64,000 nucleotides of DNA from Gemmobacter lanyuensis (GTDB lineage: Bacteria; Pseudomonadota; Alphaproteobacteria; Rhodobacterales; Rhodobacteraceae), in contig NZ_BMYQ01000008.1 in assembly GCF_014652355.1 (NCBI RefSeq), forward strand, positions 86,651 through 150,650, read 5' to 3'. The position numbers and the translations under genes are program-made. Positions 1-9,490 of the stretch are shown piece after piece. A model generated the notes under the pieces. It was not told where the DNA came from and made no database searches. It saw only the letters and a list, made by a program, of their open reading frames with translations. Position 1 is the first letter of the stretch. Every line of letters begins with the position of its first letter.

Positions 1-367
1 GATAAAGGCCTAGGTTCGCGGCCATCTTGGCGTTGGTGTAAAGCCGCACCTCGGGCAGCGCCTGCGCGCGGGCCAGGGTCTCGCAATGCGCAATCAGCAG
101 GCGGCCCAGCCCCTGCCCCACAGCCCTTGGATGCACGGCCACGCTTTCCAGCAACATATGGTCCGCCCGCGGCACACAGACGACATACCCCTGCGGCATC
201 CCCTGCACATCTTCGGCCACCGACACCTGCCCAGCCGCGATCTGGGCCGGAAAATCGGCATCCATCGGCGCGGGGCGACGGCCGATCTCGGGCACATAGC
301 GGGCATAGGCAGCCTCGGCGCAGGCCCGCAGGAAGGCCGCATCTGCGGGCCGGGCAAGGCGGATCAT
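1..367 (-). CDS. GNAT family N-acetyltransferase (3' end outside window)
   Basis: This is a partial gene reading leftward, with about 122 codons visible. The N-terminus MIRLARPADAAFLRAC is the usual first strand/helix of a GNAT fold, and the acetyl-CoA binding loop is seen as VGQGLGR at residues 83-89, preceded by LLESVAVHP. The family transfers an acetyl group from acetyl-CoA to an amine; the substrate cannot be told from sequence. The gene is divergent from the amidase gene at 517. The C-terminal part of the domain lies off the window, so length cannot be compared with the family. Confidence 0.85.
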   Translation of the reverse strand, partial: MIRLARPADAAFLRACAEAAYARYVPEIGRRPAPMDADFPAQIAAGQVSVAEDVQGMPQGYVVCVPRADHMLLESVAVHPRAVGQGLGRLLIAHCETLARAQALPEVRLYTNAKMAANLGLY

Positions 368-487
368 CGGGGTCCTCAAACTGGTTTCGCGGCAGCAAAG
401 CACAGGCGGGCGCCCGCGCCAATCGGCAAAACCGACCTGCCGCCGTCGCGGATGGCATTGCCGGGGCGGACAGGGCGGTCCAGCATA

Positions 488-496
488 TGATCAAAT
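488..496. promoter_or_regulatory. TGATCAAAT motif upstream of amidase gene
   Basis: TGATCAAAT lies 20 bases before the chosen amidase start. The same TGATCAAA core recurs in front of the polyamine-type ABC operon (1983-1990) and upstream of the puuA-like operon (40119-40126). It may be a shared operator, but the motif is short and this is an inference. Confidence 0.25.
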
Positions 497-516
497 CAGA
501 CCAAGGGGAGCCGGGG

Positions 517-1953
517 ATGCTGGAACGTTTCGGGGCGCGCGATGCGACGGATCTGGCGGCGCTGATCGCGCGGGGCGAGGTGACCGCGGAAGAGGCGCTG
601 GAAAGCTCGATCACCGCGGCCGAGGCCATCAACCCGCAGATCAATGCGGTGGTCCTGCCGCAGATCGACACCGCCGCACGCAATCTGAAGGCGGGCCTGC
701 CGCGCGGCCCCTTTCGGGGGGTGCCTTTCCTGATCAAGGATCTGGGGTGCGAGGCGGTGGATTTCCCCTCGCACAACGGCTCGCGGCTGCTGGCGGACAC
801 GCGCTACGGGCAGGATAGCGCGATTTTTGACCGCATCCGCGCCACCGGCGTCGTCACCTGGGGGCGCACCACCAGCCCCGAAGGCGGGATCGGCGCCGCG
901 ACCGAGGCGGCGGTTTACGGCGGCCCCACGCGCAACCCCTGGAACCTGGATCACACACCGGGCGGATCTTCGGGCGGGGCCGGGGCGGCGGTGGCCGCGG
1001 GGATCGTGCCCTTTGCCCATGGATCGGACGGGGGCGGATCGGTCCGCATCCCGGCATCCTGCTGCGGGCTGTTCGGGTTCAAACCCACGCGGGCGCGTTT
1101 GCCCGATGGCCCCTATGTCGGCGAGGGCTGGGCGGGCATGGCGATTGACGGCTTCCTGACCCGGTCGGTGCGGGATACGGCGGTGATACTGGATGCCTGC
1201 GCCGGGGCCGATCCGGGTGCGCCCTACCATGCCCCGCCCTTGGCGCGCAGCCATGCGGATGCGATCAGCCGCCCCCCGCGCCGCCTGCGGGTGATGCTGG
1301 TGGAAACAACCTTCACCGGCGCGCCGATCCACCCCGAGGTGCGCGCGGTGGTGCAGGCCGCGGCGCGGTTGCTGGAGGGGCTTGGCCATGTTGTCGCCCC
1401 CGGCCTGCCCGCCGCCGATGTGCCGATGATGATGCGCGCCTGGACCGATATCGTTGGCATCGGCACGGCCCTTGGCATCCGCAAGGCGCTGAAGGGCCGC
1501 CCCCTGACCGCGGATCTGGTCGAGGGCGTCGGCCGCGGTGCCTGCGCCCATGCCGAAACCCTGCATCCGACCCGTTATCTTGAGGCCGTGGGCCAGATCC
1601 ACACCTTTGGCCGCCAGATGGCCGCCGCCTTCGCGGGGGTGGACATCATTCTGTCGGCCACGCTGGCCGAACCGCCCGCCACCATCGGCCGCTTTGATCA
1701 CCGCACCGAGGATTACGTGGGATATCGCACCGGCCCCGGCGGGATCTTCGAATATTCCCCCTTCTGCGCCGTCTTCAACGCGAGCGGACAGCCTGCGGCC
1801 TCTCTCCCCCTGGGGTTCAGCAGCATGGGCCTGCCCATCGGCGTGCATCTGGCCGCGCCCTTTGGCGCGGATGAGGAGTTGATCGCCCTTTGTGCAGAAG
1901 TTGAGAAATGTGGCGATTGGCTGGCGCGAAAACCGCCGCACCGGGTGAAATGA
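517..1953 (+). CDS. amidase (amidase signature family)
   Basis: A 478-residue hydrolase of carboxamides with the Ser-cisSer-Lys triad of the amidase signature family. Lys74 lies in FLIKDLG, the cis-Ser is Ser151 in [10 protein letters not shown], and the nucleophile is Ser175 in [10 protein letters not shown], with the 24-residue spacing known for the family. The start at 517 is preferred over an ATG at 487 because AAGGGGAG lies 6 bases upstream of it. The gene sits 63 bases before a spermidine/putrescine-type ABC operon that is followed by a second amidase, so imported amides are plausible substrates. It is not GatA: no gatB or gatC is adjacent. Confidence 0.88.
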   Translation: MLERFGARDATDLAALIARGEVTAEEALESSITAAEAINPQINAVVLPQIDTAARNLKAGLPRGPFRGVPFLIKDLGCEAVDFPSHNGSRLLADTRYGQDSAIFDRIRATGVVTWGRTTSPEGGIGAATEAAVYGGPTRNPWNLDHTPGGSSGGAGAAVAAGIVPFAHGSDGGGSVRIPASCCGLFGFKPTRARLPDGPYVGEGWAGMAIDGFLTRSVRDTAVILDACAGADPGAPYHAPPLARSHADAISRPPRRLRVMLVETTFTGAPIHPEVRAVVQAAARLLEGLGHVVAPGLPAADVPMMMRAWTDIVGIGTALGIRKALKGRPLTADLVEGVGRGACAHAETLHPTRYLEAVGQIHTFGRQMAAAFAGVDIILSATLAEPPATIGRFDHRTEDYVGYRTGPGGIFEYSPFCAVFNASGQPAASLPLGFSSMGLPIGVHLAAPFGADEELIALCAEVEKCGDWLARKPPHRVK

Positions 1954-1981
1954 CTTGCGCCACGCAGCGAAGTCGCAAAAT

Positions 1982-2002
1982 ATGATCAAAAAATCAGATC
2001 AT
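1982..2002. promoter_or_regulatory. inverted repeat ATGATC-N9-GATCAT before ABC operon
   Basis: ATGATC (1982-1987) and GATCAT (1997-2002) form a perfect 6-bp inverted repeat with an A-rich spacer, 15 bases before the ATPase start. It contains the TGATCAAA core also found at 488 and 40119. A repressor site overlapping the leader is possible but unproven. Confidence 0.35.
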
Positions 2003-2016
2003 CATCAGGGACGGGA

Positions 2017-3078
<1,062 letters not shown>

Positions 3079-3081
3079 GCC

Positions 3082-3990
3082 ATGAGCCTTGAAGACGACG
3101 CTCGCGCCCGAAACGTCAGGTCTGCCTGGGCGCTTTCAGCCCCGGCGCTTCTGATCCTTCTGCTGGCGGCGGCGGGGCCCTTGCTGATCGTGGCGGTCTA
3201 TTCCTTCCTCAGCCCCGGCAAATACGGGAATGTCGAATGGGTCTTCAGCCTGGATGGCTGGCGCGGCATCCTGTTCACTAAGGATATCTTTGACGACACG
3301 CTGAAGCTGGCCGATGCCCATCTGACGATCTTCTGGCGGTCGGTGAAGTTGTCGCTGCTGACGACTGGCATCACTTTTCTGGTGGGGTTTCCAACCGCCT
3401 GGTTCATAGCCACGCGGCCCCCGCGGGCCCGGGCCTTCTGGCTGTTCCTGATCACCATTCCCTTCTGGACCAACCTCCTGATCCGCACCTTCGCCATCAA
3501 TGAGGTGATCCGCAACGAGGGGCTGTTCAACACGGTGATGATCAAGCTGGGCCTCTTCGACACGCCGCTGCGGATCATCAATACCGATGCGGCGGTGCTG
3601 ATGGGGATGACCTATGTCTATCTGCCGCTGATGGTGCTGCCGCTGTTTGCGGCGATCGACCGCTTCGACATGCGGCTTCTGGAGGCGGGCTATGACCTTT
3701 ATGCCAGCCGCTGGCAGGTGCTGCGCCGGGTGATCCTGCCCATTGTGAAACCGGGGATCATCGCGGGGTCGATCCTCGTCTTCGTGCCCTCGCTGGGGGC
3801 CTATGTCACGCCGCGCGTGTTGGGCGGCGGCAAGAACATGATGATCGGCAATTTCATCGAGCTGCAGTTCGGACAGGGCCGCAACTGGCCTCTGGGCGCG
3901 GCGCTGTCGATGACGCTGCTGATCGTGGTGATGGCGGCGCTGCTGATCTATGTGCGCGCGGCAAACAAGGGGGGCAATGGCCATGGCTGA
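3082..3990 (+). CDS. PotB-type ABC transporter permease
   Basis: A 302-residue inner-membrane permease. A first hydrophobic helix (about 17-42) is followed by a periplasmic stretch and five further membrane segments. The cytoplasmic EAA coupling loop reads EAGYDLYASRWQVLRR (201-216). It is longer than the second permease because of the large first periplasmic loop, as is usual in PotB. The start follows the ATPase stop by 3 bases, and the 3' end overlaps the next gene by 8 bases, which indicates translational coupling. Confidence 0.9.
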   Translation: MSLEDDARARNVRSAWALSAPALLILLLAAAGPLLIVAVYSFLSPGKYGNVEWVFSLDGWRGILFTKDIFDDTLKLADAHLTIFWRSVKLSLLTTGITFLVGFPTAWFIATRPPRARAFWLFLITIPFWTNLLIRTFAINEVIRNEGLFNTVMIKLGLFDTPLRIINTDAAVLMGMTYVYLPLMVLPLFAAIDRFDMRLLEAGYDLYASRWQVLRRVILPIVKPGIIAGSILVFVPSLGAYVTPRVLGGGKNMMIGNFIELQFGQGRNWPLGAALSMTLLIVVMAALLIYVRAANKGGNGHG

Positions 3991-4786
3991 TGCAAGCTTC
4001 CAGCCGAGCCGGATTCCGGGCTTTGCCACCGTCGCGGTGCTGGCCTTTGTCTGCCTCTACCTGCCGATCTTCACGCTGGTGGCCTATGCCTTCAACGCCG
4101 GCACCTCGATCGCCGTGTGGGAGGGTGTGTCGCTGCATTGGTTCGCCCGTGCCTGGGAAAATGAGGCCGTGAAATCCGCGACGCTGCGGTCACTTCTGAT
4201 CGCGACCACGGCTTCGGCGGTGTCCACGGCGGTGGCGACGCTGGCCGCCCTTGGCACCACCCGCCGCGCAGCCTATCACGGGCAGACCTTCATCTATGTG
4301 CTGATCAACCAGCCCCTCATGGTGCCGGAAATCGTAACGGCGGTGGCGCTGATGATCTTCTTCGGCGTCATCAAGCAATGGACCGGCTATCAGGGGCTTG
4401 GCTATCTGATCCTGGCGCATACGGCCTTCTGCATTCCCTTTGCCTATCTGCCGATCCGCGCGCGGCTGGAGGGGATGGACCTCAGCCTTGAAACCGCGGC
4501 CTCGGATCTTTACGCAAGCAACTGGCAGACCTTCCGCCATGTCACCCTGCCCCTGCTGGCACCGGGTATCCTTGCGGGCGCCATGCTGGCCTTCGTCATC
4601 AGCCTTGATGATGTCGTGATCACCGAATTCGTGAAATCAGGCGGGCAGGATACCCTGCCCACCTATATGCTGGGCCAGATGCGCCGGGCCATCACGCCCG
4701 AGGTCAATGCGATCTCGACCGGGTTGCTGGGGCTGACCGTGATCCTCTTGACGGCCTTCTTCCTGCTGACGCGCAAGAAGGGCTGA
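3983..4786 (+). CDS. PotC-type ABC transporter permease
   Basis: A 267-residue permease, the PotC-like partner of the preceding PotB-type subunit. Six hydrophobic segments are visible, with the coupling loop ETAASDLYASNWQTFRHV near the middle. Two in-frame ATGs occur at 3977 and 3983; the second is preferred because the purine run AAGGGGGG ends 8 bases before it and only 2 before the first. The gene overlaps the upstream permease by 8 bases. The segment SLDDVVITEFV matches the conserved PotC region after the coupling loop. Confidence 0.9.
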   Translation: MADASFQPSRIPGFATVAVLAFVCLYLPIFTLVAYAFNAGTSIAVWEGVSLHWFARAWENEAVKSATLRSLLIATTASAVSTAVATLAALGTTRRAAYHGQTFIYVLINQPLMVPEIVTAVALMIFFGVIKQWTGYQGLGYLILAHTAFCIPFAYLPIRARLEGMDLSLETAASDLYASNWQTFRHVTLPLLAPGILAGAMLAFVISLDDVVITEFVKSGGQDTLPTYMLGQMRRAITPEVNAISTGLLGLTVILLTAFFLLTRKKG

Positions 4787-4837
4787 AACTTTCCCCCAAA
4801 AGCCACCAAGACCAAGAACCAACAGGAGCGTAAGACG

Positions 4838-5863
4838 ATGAAGACCTTTCTGACGGCGACAGCGATCCTTCTGGCCGGAACGAGCCTTGCCTCGGCCGAG
4901 GGACAGCTGCAGCTTTACAACTGGGGCAATTACACCAGCCCCGAACTGCTGGCGAAATTCGAGAAGGAAACGGGGATCAAGGTCACCGTCACCGATTACG
5001 ACAGCAACGATACCGCGCTGGCCAAGATCGAAGCCGGCGGACATGGCTTTGACCTGGTGGTGCCTTCGGCCAATTACGTGCCGATCTGGGTGGAAAAGGG
5101 TCTGATCGTAGAACTCGATCAGTCGAAGCTGCCCAATCACAAGAACATCGCTCCGGAATGGATGGATGTGGCCTGGGACCCGGGCCGCAAATTCTCGATC
5201 CCGTGGCAGTGGGGCTCGACCGGGATTGCCGTAAACACCAAGGTCTATGGCGGCGACATCAACACCGCCGAAGTATTCCTGAATGTGCCCGATGAGCTGA
5301 AAGGCAAGATCAACGTCGTCCCCGAGATGAATGACGTGGTGTCGATGGCCGTGATGTGGGCCGGGGGTGAGCCCTGCACCGAAGATACCGAGGTGCTGAA
5401 GAAGGCCCGCGATGCGCTGATTGCGGCCAAGCCCGACTGGATCAGCATGGATTACGGCGCGACCGAGAAGCTGTCGAACAACGACTGGGCGGCCAGTGTG
5501 AACTGGAACGGATCCTCGATGCGCGCCCGCGTGGCGAACCCGGATGTGGCCTATGGCTATCCGCGCGAAGGCTATCCGCTGTTCATGGATTCGGTCGCGT
5601 TGCTGAAGGATGCCCAGAACGTCGAGGAAGCCTACAAGTTCCTCGATTTCATCATGGTGCCGGAAAATGCCGCGATGATTTCGGCCTTCGCGCGCTATGC
5701 CAATGGCATCGCCGGGTCCGAGGCCTTCATGCCCGAAGACATGAAGACCGCGCCCGAGGTGGTGATCCCGGAAGAGTTCAAGGCGGCGGGGCATTTCCTG
5801 CCGACCTGTTCGGGCAAGGCGCAGGACTATGTGACGGCGATCTGGACCGAGCTGCAGAAATAA
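4838..5863 (+). CDS. PotD/PotF-type periplasmic substrate-binding protein
   Basis: A 341-residue extracellular solute-binding protein. A signal peptide of about 20 residues ends ASA before EGQLQLYNW. The opening QLYNWGNYTSPELLAKFEKE is characteristic of spermidine/putrescine-binding proteins, in which this Trp-Asn strand contributes to the ligand pocket. The start has AGGAG about 8 bases upstream. It is the last gene of the importer. Strong translation signals and a gap of 51 bases after the permease fit a binding protein made in excess. The exact ligand (putrescine, spermidine or an amide derivative) cannot be assigned. Confidence 0.9.
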   Translation: MKTFLTATAILLAGTSLASAEGQLQLYNWGNYTSPELLAKFEKETGIKVTVTDYDSNDTALAKIEAGGHGFDLVVPSANYVPIWVEKGLIVELDQSKLPNHKNIAPEWMDVAWDPGRKFSIPWQWGSTGIAVNTKVYGGDINTAEVFLNVPDELKGKINVVPEMNDVVSMAVMWAGGEPCTEDTEVLKKARDALIAAKPDWISMDYGATEKLSNNDWAASVNWNGSSMRARVANPDVAYGYPREGYPLFMDSVALLKDAQNVEEAYKFLDFIMVPENAAMISAFARYANGIAGSEAFMPEDMKTAPEVVIPEEFKAAGHFLPTCSGKAQDYVTAIWTELQK

Positions 5864-5881
5864 GCGCCTGTGGCACGGTCG

Positions 5882-5935
5882 CGCGGGGGGCTGTCTGCCC
5901 CCCGCACCCCCCGAGGATATTTGCAGACAGAAAAT
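5882..5935. repeat. GC palindrome with GAGGATATTT box (Rhodobacterales-type intergenic element)
   Basis: Between the binding protein and the second amidase lies GGGGGGCTGTCTGCCCCCC (5885-5903), a hairpin, followed by CACCCCCCGAGGATATTT and then CAGACAGAAAATG. Elements of this form (G-run/C-run palindrome, then CCGAGGATATTT and an ATG shortly after) are recalled from many Rhodobacterales intergenic regions. It probably acts as a transcription terminator or attenuator and lies just before a gene start. Only one copy was noticed in this window. Confidence 0.55.
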
Positions 5936-5945
5936 GGAAGCAGGC

Positions 5946-7355
5946 ATGGCGCTGACCGATCTGAGTGCCACGGAGTTGTCGCGGCGGATTGCGGCGCGGG
6001 AGGTGAAGCCCTCGGAGGTGATGGAGGCGCATCTGGCGCGGGTGGCCGCAGTGAATGGCGCGGTCAATGCGGTGGTCAGCCTGCGGGATGCCGATGAGTT
6101 GATGGCCGAGGCGCGGGCGGCGGATGAGGCGCCGCGGCGGGGCTGGCTGCACGGGATTCCGGTGGCGGTGAAGGATCTGGTGGCGGTGCGCGGACTGCGG
6201 ACGACCTGGGGATCGCCACTTTATGCCGATCATGTGCCCGGGACGGATGATCTGATTGCCACGCGGATGCGGGCGGCGGGGGCGATTTTCACCGGCAAAA
6301 CCAATACGCCCGAATGGGGGCATGGGTCCCACAGTTTCAATCCGGTCTTCGGGGTGACGCGCAACCCCTACGATCTGGCGCGGACGGCGGGGGGATCTTC
6401 GGGCGGGGCTGCGGCGGCGCTGGCGGCACGGATGGTCTGGGTCGCGGATGGCAGCGACATGATGGGGTCGCTGCGGAACCCGGCCGCCTTCTGCAATGTC
6501 TATGGGTTTCGCCCCAGTTATGGCTTGGTGCCCAGCGATGCGGTGGGCGATACTTTCATGGCGACGCTGGCCACCGAAGGTCCGATGGCGCGCAATGTTG
6601 AGGATCTCGCGCGGTTTCTGGAGGTACTGGCGGGCGAGAATCCCGAGGTGCCGTTTGGCCGGGCGGGGGAGCCGTTTGCCGCGCGGCTGGAGATGGATTT
6701 GCGCGGCAAGCGCATCGGCTGGCTGGGGGACTGGGGCGGTGCCTTTGGCTGCGCGCCGGGGATTTTGGAGCGCTGCGAGGCGGGGCTGCGGGTGCTGAAT
6801 GATCTCGGGGCCGAGGTGGTGCCGGTGGCGCCCCCCTTCCCCGCAGAAAAGCTCTGGCAGGCCTGGTTGACCTTGCGGGCCTTTCTGAACGCGGGCGCGA
6901 AGGGGGCGCTTTATGCCGATCCTGCGAAGCGCACCCTGCTGAAGCCCGAGACGCAATGGGAGATCGAACAGGGGCTGCGCGTGACCGCCGCCGAGGTGCA
7001 TGAGGCGAGCGTGATCCGGTCGCGCTGGTATGCGCGGGCGGCCAAGCTGTTCCGCAGCCATGATGCGCTGGTGATGCCTGCGGCGCAGGTCTGGCCCTTT
7101 GCCGCGGATCTGCGCTGGCCCACGCAGATCGGCGCGCGGGCGATGGACACTTATCACCGCTGGATGGAGGTCGTTGTGCCCGTGAGCCTGATCGGCTTGC
7201 CGTCACTGGCCCTGCCTTGCGGGTTCGGGCCGCAGGGTCTGCCGATGGGGATGCAGCTGATCGGGCCTTTCGGGGCGGATGCGCGGGTGCTGGCCATGGG
7301 GCAGCAGTACCATCTGGCGACCGACTGGCCGGGGCGTCAGCCGCCGGGGATCTGA
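5946..7355 (+). CDS. amidase (amidase signature family), second copy
   Basis: A 469-residue amidase-signature hydrolase. Lys76 is in VAVKDLVAV, the cis-Ser is Ser151 in GGSSGGAAAA, and the presumed nucleophile is Ser175 in DMMGSLRNPA. The last motif normally reads GGS-[IV]-R-x-PA, so the MM before Gly and the Leu after Ser are variant, but the serine is kept. The start at 5946 is chosen over 5934 because GGAAG lies about 5 bases before it. The gene follows the polyamine-type importer on the same strand, 82 bases away, and may hydrolyse its cargo. It is about equally diverged from the first amidase in all regions outside the motifs. Confidence 0.86.
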   Translation: MALTDLSATELSRRIAAREVKPSEVMEAHLARVAAVNGAVNAVVSLRDADELMAEARAADEAPRRGWLHGIPVAVKDLVAVRGLRTTWGSPLYADHVPGTDDLIATRMRAAGAIFTGKTNTPEWGHGSHSFNPVFGVTRNPYDLARTAGGSSGGAAAALAARMVWVADGSDMMGSLRNPAAFCNVYGFRPSYGLVPSDAVGDTFMATLATEGPMARNVEDLARFLEVLAGENPEVPFGRAGEPFAARLEMDLRGKRIGWLGDWGGAFGCAPGILERCEAGLRVLNDLGAEVVPVAPPFPAEKLWQAWLTLRAFLNAGAKGALYADPAKRTLLKPETQWEIEQGLRVTAAEVHEASVIRSRWYARAAKLFRSHDALVMPAAQVWPFAADLRWPTQIGARAMDTYHRWMEVVVPVSLIGLPSLALPCGFGPQGLPMGMQLIGPFGADARVLAMGQQYHLATDWPGRQPPGI

Positions 7356-7588
7356 TCCGGGGTCGGATCGGGCGGGGTATCGGCGGCGATGCCGGGCTGC
7401 AGATCGCGGGGCGCACGCACCACGGCGCGGCCGGTTTCAAGCCGCACCTGGCACAGGCCGTTGCTTTGCCCTTCGATCATGCCCGCCTGACCCAGATCCT
7501 GCAGATGCACCAGAAGACCCGGTTCGCAGCTGACAACCGGCAGGGCCATGGCAGGCATCGGCAAAAGCAGGAGAAAAAGGTAACGCAA
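7337..7588 (-). CDS. small secreted protein, function unknown
   Basis: An 83-residue protein beginning MRYLFLLLLPMPAMALPVVS, a clear signal peptide with likely cleavage after AMA (about residue 15). The mature part of about 68 residues has two cysteines (Cys21 and Cys46) that could pair in the periplasm, and ends in a Pro/Asp-rich tail. The 3' end overlaps the convergent amidase by 19 bases. I recognise no domain. Coding potential rests on the signal peptide and on the absence of any other gene here. Confidence 0.55.
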   Translation of the reverse strand: MRYLFLLLLPMPAMALPVVSCEPGLLVHLQDLGQAGMIEGQSNGLCQVRLETGRAVVRAPRDLQPGIAADTPPDPTPDQIPGG

Positions 7589-7718
7589 GGCGGCCTCAGG
7601 GGTTGTGCGAAGGGCCTATCTGCCAGCAATCGGCGGAAAGGGCCAGAGGCGGCAAGCCGCTTGCCCCGGGGCTTGGCTTCGGACTATGCCGGGGGCGCAA
7701 GACAGACGGGGGAACGGG

Positions 7719-8963
7719 GTGCGGCTCTATCGCACGATTATGCGGGCCTTGATGCCGGTGCTGCTGGGGCAGGCGCTGTTGCAACGGCTGCGCGGGCGGC
7801 TGGAGGCCGGGGCGCTGGCGGAGCGGCTGGGTGCGCGGGGGGCGGGCCCGGTGGATCTGTGGCTTCATGGCGCCTCGAACGGAGAGCTGACTTCGGCCCG
7901 CTGGGTGGTTGAGCGGATGCTGGCGCTGCGCCCCGATCTGCGGATCGTGGTGACCTGCAACAGCGGCACGGCGCGGCGCATGGTGGCGGGCTGGGCGCTG
8001 CCGCGTGTGGCGGTGCGGCTTGCGCCCTTCGACACGCCCAGCGCCGTGGCGCGGTTCCGCAAGGCTTGGTCGCCGCGCGCGTTGATCTGTCTGGAAAATG
8101 AGCTTTGGCCCGAGCGGATCACCCAAATGGCGGGGGTGGGGCCGGTCATCTTTCTGGGCGCGCGGATGTCGGAGGGGTCGGCCCGCAACTGGGGCCGTGT
8201 TGCGCCCGGGTTGATGGCGGCGATGCTGGGGCAGGTCACGCTTCTGTCGGCGCAGGATGCCGGATCGGAGGCACGGTTTCGGGCGCTGGGTCTGCCCGCG
8301 CGGGCGCTGGGGCCGCGGCTGATGCTGAAGGCCCGGGCGGGGGCGACCACGGGGGTCGATCTGCCGTTTGCCCCGGTGGCGGCGCGGGCGCGGACAGTGC
8401 TTGCGGCATCGACCCATCCGGGGGAGGAGGGGCCGATCCTGCGCGCCTTCGCCAAGGCCAAAGCGGCGGGGGCGGTCGATCTGTTGATCCTTGCGCCCCG
8501 CCACCCGCGCCGGGGAGCCGAGATCGCGGCCCTGATCGCGGCAGAGGTGTTGACCATGGCGCGGCGGTCCGAGGGGCAGGCGCCGGGCGCCGAGACGGCG
8601 GTTTACCTTGCCGATACGCTGGGCGAGATGCCCTTCTGGTATGCCATGGCCGGGATCACCGTGATCGGCGGTACCTTCGGGGATGCGGGTGGCCATACGC
8701 CCTATGAACCGGGGCAACAGGGATCCTGCATCCTGCACGGGCCGAATGTCGCGAATTTTGCCGAGGTCTTTGCCGCACTGGATACGGCCGGCGCGGCGGT
8801 TCCGGTGACGGAGGAGAGCCTTGCTACCGTACTGACCACCCTGCCCGAAGACCGACAGGCGGAACTGGCTGCGGCGGCGACGCGGGTCTTGCAGCCGCAG
8901 GACGAAGGGGCGCTGATCTCGGCGCTGATGGCCGCCCTGCCCCCGGATCAGCCCAGGGGATAG
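7719..8963 (+). CDS. waaA: 3-deoxy-D-manno-octulosonic acid transferase
   Basis: A 414-residue GT30 glycosyltransferase that adds Kdo to lipid IVA at the cytoplasmic face of the inner membrane, in the inner core of LPS. An N-terminal membrane anchor (LYRTIMRALMPVLLG) is followed by RLG and the acceptor-side motif HGASNGE with Glu56, corresponding to the catalytic Glu of the family. ENELWPE (about 127-133) and the GGTFGDAGGHTPYEP segment (about 318-332) are typical. A GTG start at 7719 is preferred, since GGGGGAA lies 5 bases upstream and this gives the family N-terminus; ATG at 7686 is the alternative. The 3' end overlaps thpR by 16 bases. Confidence 0.9.
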   Translation: MRLYRTIMRALMPVLLGQALLQRLRGRLEAGALAERLGARGAGPVDLWLHGASNGELTSARWVVERMLALRPDLRIVVTCNSGTARRMVAGWALPRVAVRLAPFDTPSAVARFRKAWSPRALICLENELWPERITQMAGVGPVIFLGARMSEGSARNWGRVAPGLMAAMLGQVTLLSAQDAGSEARFRALGLPARALGPRLMLKARAGATTGVDLPFAPVAARARTVLAASTHPGEEGPILRAFAKAKAAGAVDLLILAPRHPRRGAEIAALIAAEVLTMARRSEGQAPGAETAVYLADTLGEMPFWYAMAGITVIGGTFGDAGGHTPYEPGQQGSCILHGPNVANFAEVFAALDTAGAAVPVTEESLATVLTTLPEDRQAELAAAATRVLQPQDEGALISALMAALPPDQPRG

Positions 8964-9490
8964 CTGTTCAGCATTTCATACTTCGGACCACGCACCTTGG
9001 CGTGTGAGGCATAAAGCCCGCTTTCCGCCACCAGCCACGGCCCCGCGCGGAAGGCCTGTTGCGCCACGACCGCGCGTTCCAGCCGCCCCACCTCATCGGG
9101 TGGCAGATGCGGCAGGCGGCCCAGCGTCACATGCGGGGCATAGCTGCGCGCAGGCACCCGCACCCCGGCCCTGACGGCCACCTGCGCGACCTTGGCCTGC
9201 AGGCGCATCAGCGGCTCGGAAGGTGACACACCGGCCCAGACCACGCGCGGACGCGCCCCGCCGAAAAGGCCCACGCCCCGCAGTTCCAGCGGGAAGCCCG
9301 GCATGGACAACACGTCTAGCCCCTCATGCACCTCTTGCAGCACCGCGTCAGGCTGTTCGCCCAGGAAGGCCAGCGTCAGGTGAAAATCATGGGGGTCCAC
9401 CTCGGACGGCAGGCGCAACAGGGCCTGCAGCTGATACAGGGCTTGGGCCACGTCCTCGGGGATCGGCAGGGCGATGAAGGCACGGATCAT
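8948..9490 (-). CDS. thpR: RNA 2',3'-cyclic phosphodiesterase (2H family)
   Basis: A 180-residue 2H phosphoesterase, the usual length for ThpR/LigT. The two catalytic signatures are HLTL (37-40) and HVTL (120-123), and the N-terminus IRAFIALPIP is characteristic. The family hydrolyses 2',3'-cyclic phosphate ends of RNA in the cytoplasm. The start codon overlaps the stop of the upstream deacetylase gene in an ATGA, so the two are translationally coupled. It is convergent with waaA. Confidence 0.9.
   Translation of the reverse strand: MIRAFIALPIPEDVAQALYQLQALLRLPSEVDPHDFHLTLAFLGEQPDAVLQEVHEGLDVLSMPGFPLELRGVGLFGGARPRVVWAGVSPSEPLMRLQAKVAQVAVRAGVRVPARSYAPHVTLGRLPHLPPDEVGRLERAVVAQQAFRAGPWLVAESGLYASHAKVRGPKYEMLNSYPLG

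Noticed and set aside
127..516. N-terminal extension of the first amidase from an ATG at 127
   Set aside because: It overlaps the GNAT gene antisense and has Pro/Arg/His-rich sequence; the ribosome site points to 517.
4637..6067. Minus-strand open frame opposite the polyamine-binding protein gene
   Set aside because: Shadow of the binding protein and amidase coding; no family match and no start signal.
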